This document shows positions 26,764-34,024 of a stretch of 64,000 nt of DNA, one piece after another. This DNA comes from Anaerolentibacter hominis (lineage in GTDB: Bacteria; Bacillota; Clostridia; Lachnospirales; Lachnospiraceae): NCBI RefSeq assembly GCF_032380675.1, contig NZ_JAWDIX010000001.1, forward strand, positions 1,116,001 to 1,180,000. The letters run 5' to 3'. Below the pieces are notes generated by a model that was not told the origin of the DNA, ran no database searches, and saw only the letters and a program-made list of their open reading frames with translations. Within the stretch, counting starts at the first letter, position 1, and every line of letters starts with the position of its first letter. The translations under genes and the position numbers were made by a program.

Positions 26764-28068
26764 ATGTGGTGGGAAAACAGTGTATTTTATCAGATATATC
26801 CTCTGGGGTTTAGCGGAGCGCCCGGAGAAAATGACGGCGCGCAGGCGCCCAGGATTCGTAAAATGCTTTCCTGGAGCGGATACCTGAAAGAGCTGGGGGT
26901 GGATACCGTATTATTCAATCCGGTTTTTCAGTCGGATCACCATGGATATGATACCAGAAGCTTTGGCGAGGTGGATGCAAGACTTGGTACAAATGAAGAT
27001 TTCAGAGACGTGTGCCTGGATTTGAAGGACCATGGCTTGAAGGTTGTGCTTGACGGCGTGTTCAATCATGTGGGAAGAGGCTTCTGGGCGTTTCAGGATG
27101 TACTTAAGAACAGGGAGGATTCCCCCTACAAAGACTGGTTTTATATCCGGTTTGACCAGGATAACGGCTACCGGGACGGACTTTCCTATGAAGGATGGGA
27201 GGGCCACTTCGAACTGGTCAAATTAAACCTTACGAATCCGCAGGTGGTTTCCCATCTGTTCGAGAGTATCCGTATGTGGACAGAAGAATTTGACATTGAC
27301 GGGCTGCGTCTGGACGTGGCCTACTGCCTGGACAGGGATTTTTTAAAACAGCTTCACCATTTCTGCAGGGGACTTAAGGATGATTTTCTGCTGATCGGGG
27401 AAGTGCTGTTCGGGGATCACAATCAGATCGTTAATGATGAAATGCTTGACAGCTGTACAAATTATGAGTGCTACAAAGGCCTGTATTCCAGCTTTAACAG
27501 CATGAATATGTTCGAAATCTCCTATTCCCTGAACCGGCAGTTCGGCCCGGAGCCCTGGACCATTTACCGGGGCAGGCATCTGATGACCTTCGCGGATAAT
27601 CACGATGTTACAAGGGCGGCCAGTATAGTAACAGAGCCCGCTCATCTGCCCCTGCTCTATGGAGTCCTCTTTGGGATGCCGGGTATTCCATGCCTGTATT
27701 ATGGAAGCGAGTGGGGAGAAAAGGGACGAAAAGAAGACGGGGATGACGCTCTGCGGCCCTGCCCGGAAGGCCAGACTGTGAATGGACTGACGGAACTGAT
27801 CCGGACGCTGATTGGCATACGCAGGGGGAGTGAGGCCTTATGCCGGGGCGGATATAAAAATATAATGGTGACAAACCAGCAGCTGGTATTTGAGCGGGAG
27901 ACGGAGAACGAGAGAATCCGGGTCGGTATTAACGCGGCGCCGGAGCCGTGGGAGTGTTCCCTGCCGGATATGCCGGAAACAGTGACAGAGCTTCTCTCCG
28001 GGGAAGAGCTGTCTGGTCAAAATACTGTGATTCCCGGATATGGAATGAAATTCTGGAAAATTCGATAG
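26764..28068 (+). CDS. GH13 alpha-amylase-family glycoside hydrolase
   Basis: This 434-aa cytoplasmic enzyme has the four GH13 regions: DGVFNH, GLRLDVAY with the nucleophile aspartate, the acid/base in LIGEVLFGD, and FADNHDVTR. It starts with WWENSVFYQIYPLGFSG and has no signal peptide, so it acts on imported maltodextrin-like or related oligosaccharides. Compact size and lack of extra starch-binding domains suggest an oligosaccharide-acting subfamily such as the neopullulanase/cyclomaltodextrinase relatives. It lies 41 bases after the MORN gene with AGGAGGAAGAGACC before the ATG, probably in the same operon as EIIC-EAL, which hints that its substrate is the sugar sensed there. Confidence 0.87.
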   Translation: MWWENSVFYQIYPLGFSGAPGENDGAQAPRIRKMLSWSGYLKELGVDTVLFNPVFQSDHHGYDTRSFGEVDARLGTNEDFRDVCLDLKDHGLKVVLDGVFNHVGRGFWAFQDVLKNREDSPYKDWFYIRFDQDNGYRDGLSYEGWEGHFELVKLNLTNPQVVSHLFESIRMWTEEFDIDGLRLDVAYCLDRDFLKQLHHFCRGLKDDFLLIGEVLFGDHNQIVNDEMLDSCTNYECYKGLYSSFNSMNMFEISYSLNRQFGPEPWTIYRGRHLMTFADNHDVTRAASIVTEPAHLPLLYGVLFGMPGIPCLYYGSEWGEKGRKEDGDDALRPCPEGQTVNGLTELIRTLIGIRRGSEALCRGGYKNIMVTNQQLVFERETENERIRVGINAAPEPWECSLPDMPETVTELLSGEELSGQNTVIPGYGMKFWKIR

Positions 28069-28193
28069 GAAAGACGTTTCTTAACGGCGATTTGAGACGG
28101 ACGGCAAATCTTAAGAATTCTGAAATCCCTTCCTGGCTTCTGGTATTACAGGAACCGCTACGATAAAATACAGTTAAACAGCGAGGTGGTTCG

Positions 28194-28895
28194 ATGGAGA
28201 CAGCAAAAACAAAGATTTTGTTTGCGGATGACGACCCGGAGATCCGGGAAGTGATCAGAATATTACTGGAGAGTGAAGGTTTTCGGGTTTATCTGGCCGT
28301 CAATGGGGATGAGGCGATAGAAAAAGCCCAGCCGGATATAGATCTGATTATACTGGATGTGATGATGCCGGGCCGTTCCGGTTATTCGGCCTGTGTGGAG
28401 ATAAGGAAGAAGACCCACGCACCGATTCTATTTCTGACGGCAAAGTCGCAGGATTCGGACAAGGCGGTGGGCTTTTCTGCCGGAGGCGACGACTATCTGG
28501 TGAAGCCCTTTTCTTATACGGAACTGATATCCAGGGTAAAGGCCATGCTGCGCCGCTATCATGTCTACTGCGGCAAGGCGGCTGATTCGCCTCATAAGGT
28601 GATTGCGGTGGAGGATCTGGAAATAGATGAAGACTCCAGGTGTGTGAAGAAAAACGGCCGGGAGATTCTGCTGACCGATCTGGAGTATCATATTCTGCTT
28701 CTATTGGCATCTAACCGAAAGAAGATATTTACCGCCCAGAATATTTACGAGAGCGTGTGGAAGGAACCCTATTTTTATTCATCCAATAATACCGTAATGG
28801 TCCATATCCGTAATCTGCGGCGGAAGCTGGAGGAAGATCCGGGCAATCCCAGATATATTAAAAATGTATGGGGCAGGGGGTATCGGATTGAATAG
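28194..28895 (+). CDS. OmpR/PhoB-family response regulator
   Basis: This 233-aa protein has a receiver domain (FADDDPEIREVI; phosphoacceptor LIILDVMMPG; LVKPFSYTELI) and a C-terminal winged helix with EILLTDLEYHILLLLASN and the late NTVMVHIRNLRRKLEEDP loop, ending GRGYRIE. It activates or represses target promoters after phosphorylation. The cognate kinase gene overlaps its end. GAGGTGGTTCG precedes the ATG. Its targets are not obvious, though the AraC/GyrI-like gene lies just downstream of the pair. Confidence 0.9.
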   Translation: METAKTKILFADDDPEIREVIRILLESEGFRVYLAVNGDEAIEKAQPDIDLIILDVMMPGRSGYSACVEIRKKTHAPILFLTAKSQDSDKAVGFSAGGDDYLVKPFSYTELISRVKAMLRRYHVYCGKAADSPHKVIAVEDLEIDEDSRCVKKNGREILLTDLEYHILLLLASNRKKIFTAQNIYESVWKEPYFYSSNNTVMVHIRNLRRKLEEDPGNPRYIKNVWGRGYRIE

Positions 28896-30252
28896 ATCAT
28901 TCTGGAAAAGCCGGCTGGGCCTGCAGCTGATCGCGGATGTACTGATTTCGCTGCTCGTGTGTGTCGGCGTTTTTTTCGCCCTGCGCTGGGCGGCTTTCAG
29001 TATTTTGGATGAAAAGACCCAGAATACAGAGTTCTGGGCCAGGCAGGAAGAAAAATGTGCAGCCAGGTTCGAACGGTATGTATCGGATAACAAGGTTGCC
29101 CTTACCGACCGGGACGCCCTGGATCAGTGGGTAAAACGGGAACGGTTTATGATGCTTTTCTTATACAGGGACAACATGCTGGTATATGCGTCCACCATTC
29201 CGGAAGGAGAAGTTCTGCCGGACTCAACCTATTCATCCGCCGTCTCTACAGAAGACGGCATGTATATCAGCGATGCCGGGGAAGACCAGATCTACACGGT
29301 TCAGTTTGAAGACGGACCGGCGATTGCGGAATTTTACTGCTACTATGATCTGATGTACTATACTCTGGCATCCATTGCCTGCGGCTTCCTGGGATTCATT
29401 GCTTTTCTGATTGTGTTTACCCATCTGATCCGGAGAAAGTTAAACTATATCAATTTCCTGGAGCGGGAGCTGAAAATCCTGGAGGGCGGCGACTTAAATT
29501 ATCCGATTACCATTAGGGGGCGCAACGAACTGTCCGATCTTGCCAGAGGGATTGACGATATGAGAAAATCCATCATCCAGCGGCAGGAGGGAGAAGAAAA
29601 AGCCAGACGGGCAAACCACGAGCTGATTACGGCCATGTCCCATGACTTAAGGACACCGCTGACTTCCCTTCTGGGCTATCTGGATATTATAGAACTGAAA
29701 AAATATTCCGGTGAGGCGGAACTGACGCAGTTTGTCCACAGCAGCCATGAGAAGGCGCTGCAGATCAAACAGCTTTCCGACAAGCTGTTCGAGTATTTTC
29801 TGGTCTATGGCAAGGAAGAGGAAGAGACAGAGACCGAATGTATCGACGGCCTTGAATTTATGCAGCAGGTTTTGGTGGAAGCGATCTTTGATATGGAAAG
29901 CAGAGGATTCCAGATTGAAAGTGATCTGCCGGAAATCCACTGTTCTCTGGATGTGAATGTGGATCAGATCCGAAGGGTATTTGACAATACGCTGTCCAAT
30001 CTGGCGAAATATGCGGACCGGGACTGGCCGGTACATATTTCATATACCGCAGCGGATCATAAGCTGAAAGTGGAATTTGAAAATCGGGAGAATACGGACA
30101 GCTCTGCGGTGGAAAGCTCCGGGATCGGGGTGAAAACCTGCATAAAAATTATGAAGCTGCACCGGGGGGAATACCGGACGTCAAGAGAGAATGGGATATT
30201 TAAGACGACGATTGTTCTGCCTTGCCGACCGGTGATCAGACCTGCGGATTGA
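28888..30252 (+). CDS. Sensor histidine kinase (HAMP-HisKA-HATPase)
   Basis: This 454-aa inner-membrane kinase has a first membrane segment near 12-33, an extracytoplasmic loop of about 110 residues and a second membrane segment near 160-182. It is followed by a HAMP-like linker, the phosphoacceptor helix AMSHDLRTPLTSLLGYLD and a shortened ATPase domain ending in SSGIGVKTCIKIM, a G-box-like stretch. The start is taken as TTG at 28888, inside the end of the regulator gene, with GGCAGGGGG upstream; ATG at 28864 is in frame but has a poorer ribosome site. It pairs with the regulator at 28194. Confidence 0.85.
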   Translation: MNRSFWKSRLGLQLIADVLISLLVCVGVFFALRWAAFSILDEKTQNTEFWARQEEKCAARFERYVSDNKVALTDRDALDQWVKRERFMMLFLYRDNMLVYASTIPEGEVLPDSTYSSAVSTEDGMYISDAGEDQIYTVQFEDGPAIAEFYCYYDLMYYTLASIACGFLGFIAFLIVFTHLIRRKLNYINFLERELKILEGGDLNYPITIRGRNELSDLARGIDDMRKSIIQRQEGEEKARRANHELITAMSHDLRTPLTSLLGYLDIIELKKYSGEAELTQFVHSSHEKALQIKQLSDKLFEYFLVYGKEEEETETECIDGLEFMQQVLVEAIFDMESRGFQIESDLPEIHCSLDVNVDQIRRVFDNTLSNLAKYADRDWPVHISYTAADHKLKVEFENRENTDSSAVESSGIGVKTCIKIMKLHRGEYRTSRENGIFKTTIVLPCRPVIRPAD

Positions 30253-30270
30253 GATATGGACATTATGAGT

Positions 30271-30320
30271 AAAGAGGAGAATGCTGTTTAAACTAAAGCA
30301 GCAGACTCTTCTTTATTTTT
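30271..30320 (+). terminator. Imperfect intrinsic terminator after the kinase gene
   Basis: AAAGAGGAG near 30271 pairs, with wobble and a two-base mismatch, with CTCTTCTTT near 30305-30313, and TTATTTTT follows. It closes the two-component operon. Confidence 0.6.
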
Positions 30321-30444
30321 GTGATACAGGAAATTATATTTTCCGAACTGTGCAAAAAAAGTCGAGTGATTTTCCATGGCCAGGTTTATGATAACAAACG
30401 AAGACAAAGAAGAACCGATCAAAAACGGAAAGGGTGAGGTGCTT

Positions 30445-31332
30445 ATGAAAGAGAGGACGTGGGAGAAAATAGAGGCGGTCCAGAACATGCAGGATTATAT
30501 GGAGGCTCATTTTAATGAAACGGTAACGCCTGGGGCGCTGTCAAGGATATCCCACTATTCGCCCTGGTACGCCTGCCGCCTATTTACGTCATATGTGGGA
30601 TTATCGCCTGCCGAATACCAGCGCAGGCTCCGTCTGTCCAAATCCGCGCTGAAGCTGAGGGATCAGGACTGCCGGATCACAGATGTGGCTCTGGAAATGG
30701 GCTTTGGAAGCGTAGATGGTTATCAGCGGGCCTTTTACCGCGAATTTGGCTGTAATCCCGGTGAATATGCCGCCCATCCGGTTCCTCTTTACCTTTTTAC
30801 ACCTTATGGAGTGAAATTCAGAGAAATGGAAAGGAGACCAGTCATGGAAAATCTAAGAAATGTATTCATTCAGGTAATTGAAAAACCGGCCAGGAAAGTA
30901 ATCATTAAACGCGGGATAAAAGCGGAGGACTATTTCACCTACTGCGAGGAGGTGGGCTGTGATGTATGGGGCCTGCTCCAGAGTATTCGTTCCCTCGGCA
31001 AAGAGCCTGTCTGCCTCTGGCTGCCGGCGCGGTACAGAAAGCCGGATACCTCCGAATATGTACAGGGTGTGGAGGTAGAGACGGATTATGCCGGGGAGGT
31101 GCCGGAGGGCTTTGATATGATTGAACTGCCGGAGGCGAAGTATCTGATGTTCCAGGGCGAACCCTTTGAGGAAGAATACTATTGCCAGGCGATCGAGGAA
31201 GTATGGGATGCCATCAAAAAATATGATCCGTCTGTCATCGGACTGAGCTGGGATAAGAGCAATCCCCGTATTCAGCTGGAACCGGTGGGAACAAGAGGAT
31301 ATATTGAACTGATTCCGGTAAGTAAAAAGTAA
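30445..31332 (+). CDS. AraC-type regulator with GyrI-like effector domain
   Basis: This 295-aa protein has an N-terminal AraC double helix-turn-helix (about 8-110; VTPGALSRISHYSPWYACRLF, then ITDVALEMGFGSVDGYQRAF and NPGEY) followed by a GyrI-like/SoxS-Rob-type small-molecule-binding domain (about 135-295; KPARKVIIKRG and EAKYLMFQGEPF). Such Rob/BmrR-like regulators sense drugs or lipophilic compounds. The frame opens at 30376, but ATG at 30445 with AGGGTGAGGTG upstream gives the normal AraC N-terminus. No efflux gene is adjacent. Confidence 0.85.
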   Translation: MKERTWEKIEAVQNMQDYMEAHFNETVTPGALSRISHYSPWYACRLFTSYVGLSPAEYQRRLRLSKSALKLRDQDCRITDVALEMGFGSVDGYQRAFYREFGCNPGEYAAHPVPLYLFTPYGVKFREMERRPVMENLRNVFIQVIEKPARKVIIKRGIKAEDYFTYCEEVGCDVWGLLQSIRSLGKEPVCLWLPARYRKPDTSEYVQGVEVETDYAGEVPEGFDMIELPEAKYLMFQGEPFEEEYYCQAIEEVWDAIKKYDPSVIGLSWDKSNPRIQLEPVGTRGYIELIPVSKK

Positions 31333-31357
31333 CACAATGAAACTATAAGTACATCTG

Positions 31358-31400
31358 TGAGGCTGCTGTAAAAGGAAACTTTGACAGCAGCCTCAGTGTA
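31358..31400 (+). terminator. Strong hairpin after the AraC/GyrI-like gene
   Basis: TGAGGCTGCTGT (31358-31369) pairs perfectly with ACAGCAGCCTCA (31384-31395). The tail GTGTATATTT is only modestly T-rich, but the 12-pair stem makes a terminator likely. Confidence 0.7.
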
Positions 31401-31443
31401 TATTTGCGCAATTCCGGTTTCTCTCATAAGCCATGTACGCTCC

Positions 31444-31458
31444 TAAGATTTCTTAAGA
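31444..31458. promoter_or_regulatory. Tandem TAAGA repeat before the small-peptide/permease operon
   Basis: TAAGATTTCT is directly followed by TAAGAATTAT, with 10 bases between repeat starts. Similar TAAGA units with 11-base spacing precede the response-regulator gene at 33314. OmpR-family proteins bind direct repeats with this period, so both may be sites for the regulator at 33314. Confidence 0.4.
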
Positions 31459-31557
31459 ATTATATCCCCTGTTTTTTCAGAGTTTCCCATTATTCTGGTT
31501 ACAGACAATAAACACCAGAATATGGGAAAAACCCGGAAATAAAGGAGGAGAGAGCCG

Positions 31558-31719
31558 ATGATAAATCTGATGATTATAATCGGAATCGCAGTGTTATTGA
31601 TACTTTTATTTTATGTCATTTGCACACAGGTAAAATTATATAGGATGGAAGAACAGTATTATTTTGATTTGAAAAAGGAGCTGGAAGCGAAAGGATGGAA
31701 TCTCAATGAAAAAAAGTGA
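31558..31719 (+). CDS. Small single-pass membrane protein upstream of the permease
   Basis: This 53-aa protein has one N-terminal hydrophobic helix (about residues 3-22, MINLMIIIGIAVLLILLFYV) and a charged, helical tail (KKELEAKGWNLNEKK). AAAGGAGGAGAGAGCCG directly before the ATG is an excellent ribosome site. Its last 14 bases overlap the permease start at 31706, so the two are translationally coupled. No family is recognised. A small regulatory or stabilising subunit of the permease is the simplest reading, but that is inference from position and size. Confidence 0.65.
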   Translation: MINLMIIIGIAVLLILLFYVICTQVKLYRMEEQYYFDLKKELEAKGWNLNEKK

Positions 31720-33121
31720 TATGTGTATTCTGGCCGGACGAAATCTGTCCCGGAGCAAGGGGAGAACGATTTTAACGATCCTGGGTGTGGTGATCGGCTG
31801 CTGTGCCATTATCATTACTGTTTCGCTGGGAATCGCCATGTCGCAAAACCAGAGGAAAATGCTGGAACAGATGGGAGATTTGACGGAGATTACTATATAT
31901 AACTATGGATCGGTATCCTCCGACGGCAGAAAACTAAAATTAACACAGAGAGAACTGGACCAGATCAGCCAGATGCCAGATGTGGATGCGGTATCACCTC
32001 TGAAAACAAGCAGTCAGTTTGACTTTAAGGTCACGAGCCAGAAGAAGAAAAAATACGAGATTCCATCCCTCAGTTTTAAAGCCATGGATGTCTCTCTGCT
32101 TTCCGCCCTGAAATATGAGCTGACACAAGGAGCTCCGCCGCCGGTGGTAAAACGGATCGGCAAGACAATTCCGGTGCTTGTGGGGGAAGAGTTTGCTTAT
32201 GAATTTCAGGACAAGACAAAAAAGAACCATAACATGGTCAGCGCCTACGATACAGGCTTTGCCTACAGCGGGGATATGCTGCCGGGCGGAACCGGACAGG
32301 GCGGCTCAGACGCCGGACGGAGGAAGCCGCCTTACATAGATATCAAGAAGAACAGGCTTTATCTGACCGTTTCCTCAACCGATAAAAACGGGAAAGAAAA
32401 GATTTACCGGAAAGAGCTGCAGATAGTCGGTACACTGAAAGCAAATATGAATAAAGGTTATGAGACCCAGGCCGGAATCATCATGGATATCCGTGCTCTG
32501 GAAGACTTTGAGAGAGCCGCGGCAAGGGCCCTGAGCGCAAAACAGGAAAGAAACCAGGGTTATACCCAGGCGGTTGTAAAAGTCAATGATATTAAAAATG
32601 TGGAGGAAGTCCAGAAAGCCATTAAGGCCATGGGATTTGAGTGCAGCAGTATGGAAGAGATCCGCCAGTCGATGGAAAAGGAAGTCAGGCAGAGGCAGAA
32701 AACCTTCGGCGGGCTGGGAGCCATCAGCCTGCTGGTTGCGGCGATGGGAATTGCCAACACCATGCTGATGTCGGTAAATGAAAGAAAAAAGGAGATCGGT
32801 GTGATGAAGGTACTGGGATGCGAGATAAAGGACATTCTGACTATGTTCCTGCTGGAGGCCGGGATCATCGGCCTGCTGGGCGGTGTCTGCGGTGTAGGAA
32901 TCAGTTATATCATTTCTTTTATCATGAATACCATGGGCTCCGGAGGGGAAGAGATGGGAATGGAGATGATCGAAGGCGGCAGGCTGGCAGTCTCGGTCAT
33001 TCCGGCGTGGCTGGTTGTATTTGCCCTGCTCTTTGCTCTGGGGGTCGGCCTGCTCTCCGGCGCCTATCCCTCCAGGAAAGCTGTAAAGATATCCGCTCTG
33101 GAGGCAATGAAAAGCGACTGA
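31706..33121 (+). CDS. MacB/FtsX-type ABC transporter permease
   Basis: This 471-aa membrane protein has the MacB layout: a first membrane helix near 18-42 (GRTILTILGVVIGCCAIII), a large extracytoplasmic domain (about 45-325) and three C-terminal helices with the FtsX core (MLMSVNERKKEIGVMKVLG). These permeases act by mechanotransmission in lipoprotein release, peptide sensing or export and need a partner ATPase, which is not encoded next to it. A two-component system with a large sensor follows after a terminator. Resemblance to BceAB-like or MacAB-like modules makes antimicrobial-peptide response a plausible but unproven role. Confidence 0.83.
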   Translation: MKKSDMCILAGRNLSRSKGRTILTILGVVIGCCAIIITVSLGIAMSQNQRKMLEQMGDLTEITIYNYGSVSSDGRKLKLTQRELDQISQMPDVDAVSPLKTSSQFDFKVTSQKKKKYEIPSLSFKAMDVSLLSALKYELTQGAPPPVVKRIGKTIPVLVGEEFAYEFQDKTKKNHNMVSAYDTGFAYSGDMLPGGTGQGGSDAGRRKPPYIDIKKNRLYLTVSSTDKNGKEKIYRKELQIVGTLKANMNKGYETQAGIIMDIRALEDFERAAARALSAKQERNQGYTQAVVKVNDIKNVEEVQKAIKAMGFECSSMEEIRQSMEKEVRQRQKTFGGLGAISLLVAAMGIANTMLMSVNERKKEIGVMKVLGCEIKDILTMFLLEAGIIGLLGGVCGVGISYIISFIMNTMGSGGEEMGMEMIEGGRLAVSVIPAWLVVFALLFALGVGLLSGAYPSRKAVKISALEAMKSD

Positions 33122-33190
33122 GAAGGCCGGAGATTGTTCAGTGGTTTTCTTTCCCCGGAATCACTTGATGTGTGCTATAATGAAATAACA

Positions 33191-33230
33191 AAAGGCGCTG
33201 CAAAATTCTGCATTTTGCGGTGCCTTCTTT
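33191..33230 (+). terminator. Intrinsic terminator after the permease gene
   Basis: AAGGCGCTGCAAAAT pairs over 15 positions, with two G-U wobbles, with ATTTTGCGGTGCCTT, and TCTTTTG follows. It lies 70 bases after the permease stop. Confidence 0.8.
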
Positions 33231-33232
33231 TG

Positions 33233-33271
33233 TAAGAATTTCGTAAGATTTCTGTCGAAGTGTTTGTAAGA
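33233..33271. promoter_or_regulatory. Triple TAAGA repeat before the response-regulator gene
   Basis: TAAGA occurs at 33233, 33244 and 33267, each preceded by G or TG. The first two are 11 bases apart and the third 23 bases further. This is probable OmpR-type regulator binding DNA and suggests autoregulation. It resembles the repeat at 31444. Confidence 0.45.
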
Positions 33272-33313
33272 ATCTTTTTATACGATAGATGCAAGCTTAA
33301 GGGAGGAGTTCAA

Positions 33314-34024
33314 ATGAATGAATGTGTGCTGGTGGTCGACGACGACCGGGAAATCGTGAAGGCGATTGCCATTTTACTGGAGAAAGAAGGATATCAGGTG
33401 CTCCGGGCCTATGATGGAATGGAGGCGCTGGAACTGGTTACAGAGCGGGGCGTTCAGCTGATCATTATTGATGTTATGATGCCGAAGCTAGACGGCCTGT
33501 CGGCGATGATCAAGATCAGGGAGCGGCGGAATATCCCCATAATCGTTTTGAGTGCGAAAAGTGAGGATACCGACAAAATCCTGGGTCTTTCCATGGGAGC
33601 CGACGATTATGTGACAAAACCTTTTAATCCCCAGGAACTGGCGGCCCGTGTGCGGAGCCAGCTGCGGCGCTACAAAATCCTGGGTGATATCAACGCCCCT
33701 ATGTGGAGCAAGGTAATCCATAATGGACGGCTGAGCTATCAGGCGGAAGAGCGGGTACTCTATGCCGACGGCGAACCGGTCAGGCTGACAGCAACGGAGA
33801 CGAAGATTGTGGATCTGCTGATGCGGAATCTGGGAAGGATATTCCCTGCAGAGGAAATCTATCAGCGGGTATGGGAGGAAGAAGCCTTTGCCCCTGAAAA
33901 TACCGTGATGGTTCATATCCGGCGCATTCGTGAAAAAATAGAACTCAATCCAAAAGAGCCAGAATATTTGAAGGTGGTGTGGGGAATTGGCTACAAAATC
34001 GAAAAAATGGAAAGCAGCCGTTAG
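33314..34024 (+). CDS. OmpR/PhoB-family response regulator
   Basis: This 236-aa protein has a receiver (VVDDDREIVKAI; LIIIDVMMPKLDG; YVTKPFNPQEL) and a winged-helix domain (RLTATETKIVDLLMRN; NTVMVHIRRIREKIE; VVWGIGYKIE). It shows the close family pattern of VanR-like regulators. ATG at 33314 is preceded by GGGAGGAGTTCAA and is preferred over the longer opening from 33260. The kinase gene begins 38 bases before its stop. Its likely targets are its own promoter and the permease operon, which carry similar TAAGA repeats. Confidence 0.9.
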   Translation: MNECVLVVDDDREIVKAIAILLEKEGYQVLRAYDGMEALELVTERGVQLIIIDVMMPKLDGLSAMIKIRERRNIPIIVLSAKSEDTDKILGLSMGADDYVTKPFNPQELAARVRSQLRRYKILGDINAPMWSKVIHNGRLSYQAEERVLYADGEPVRLTATETKIVDLLMRNLGRIFPAEEIYQRVWEEEAFAPENTVMVHIRRIREKIELNPKEPEYLKVVWGIGYKIEKMESSR

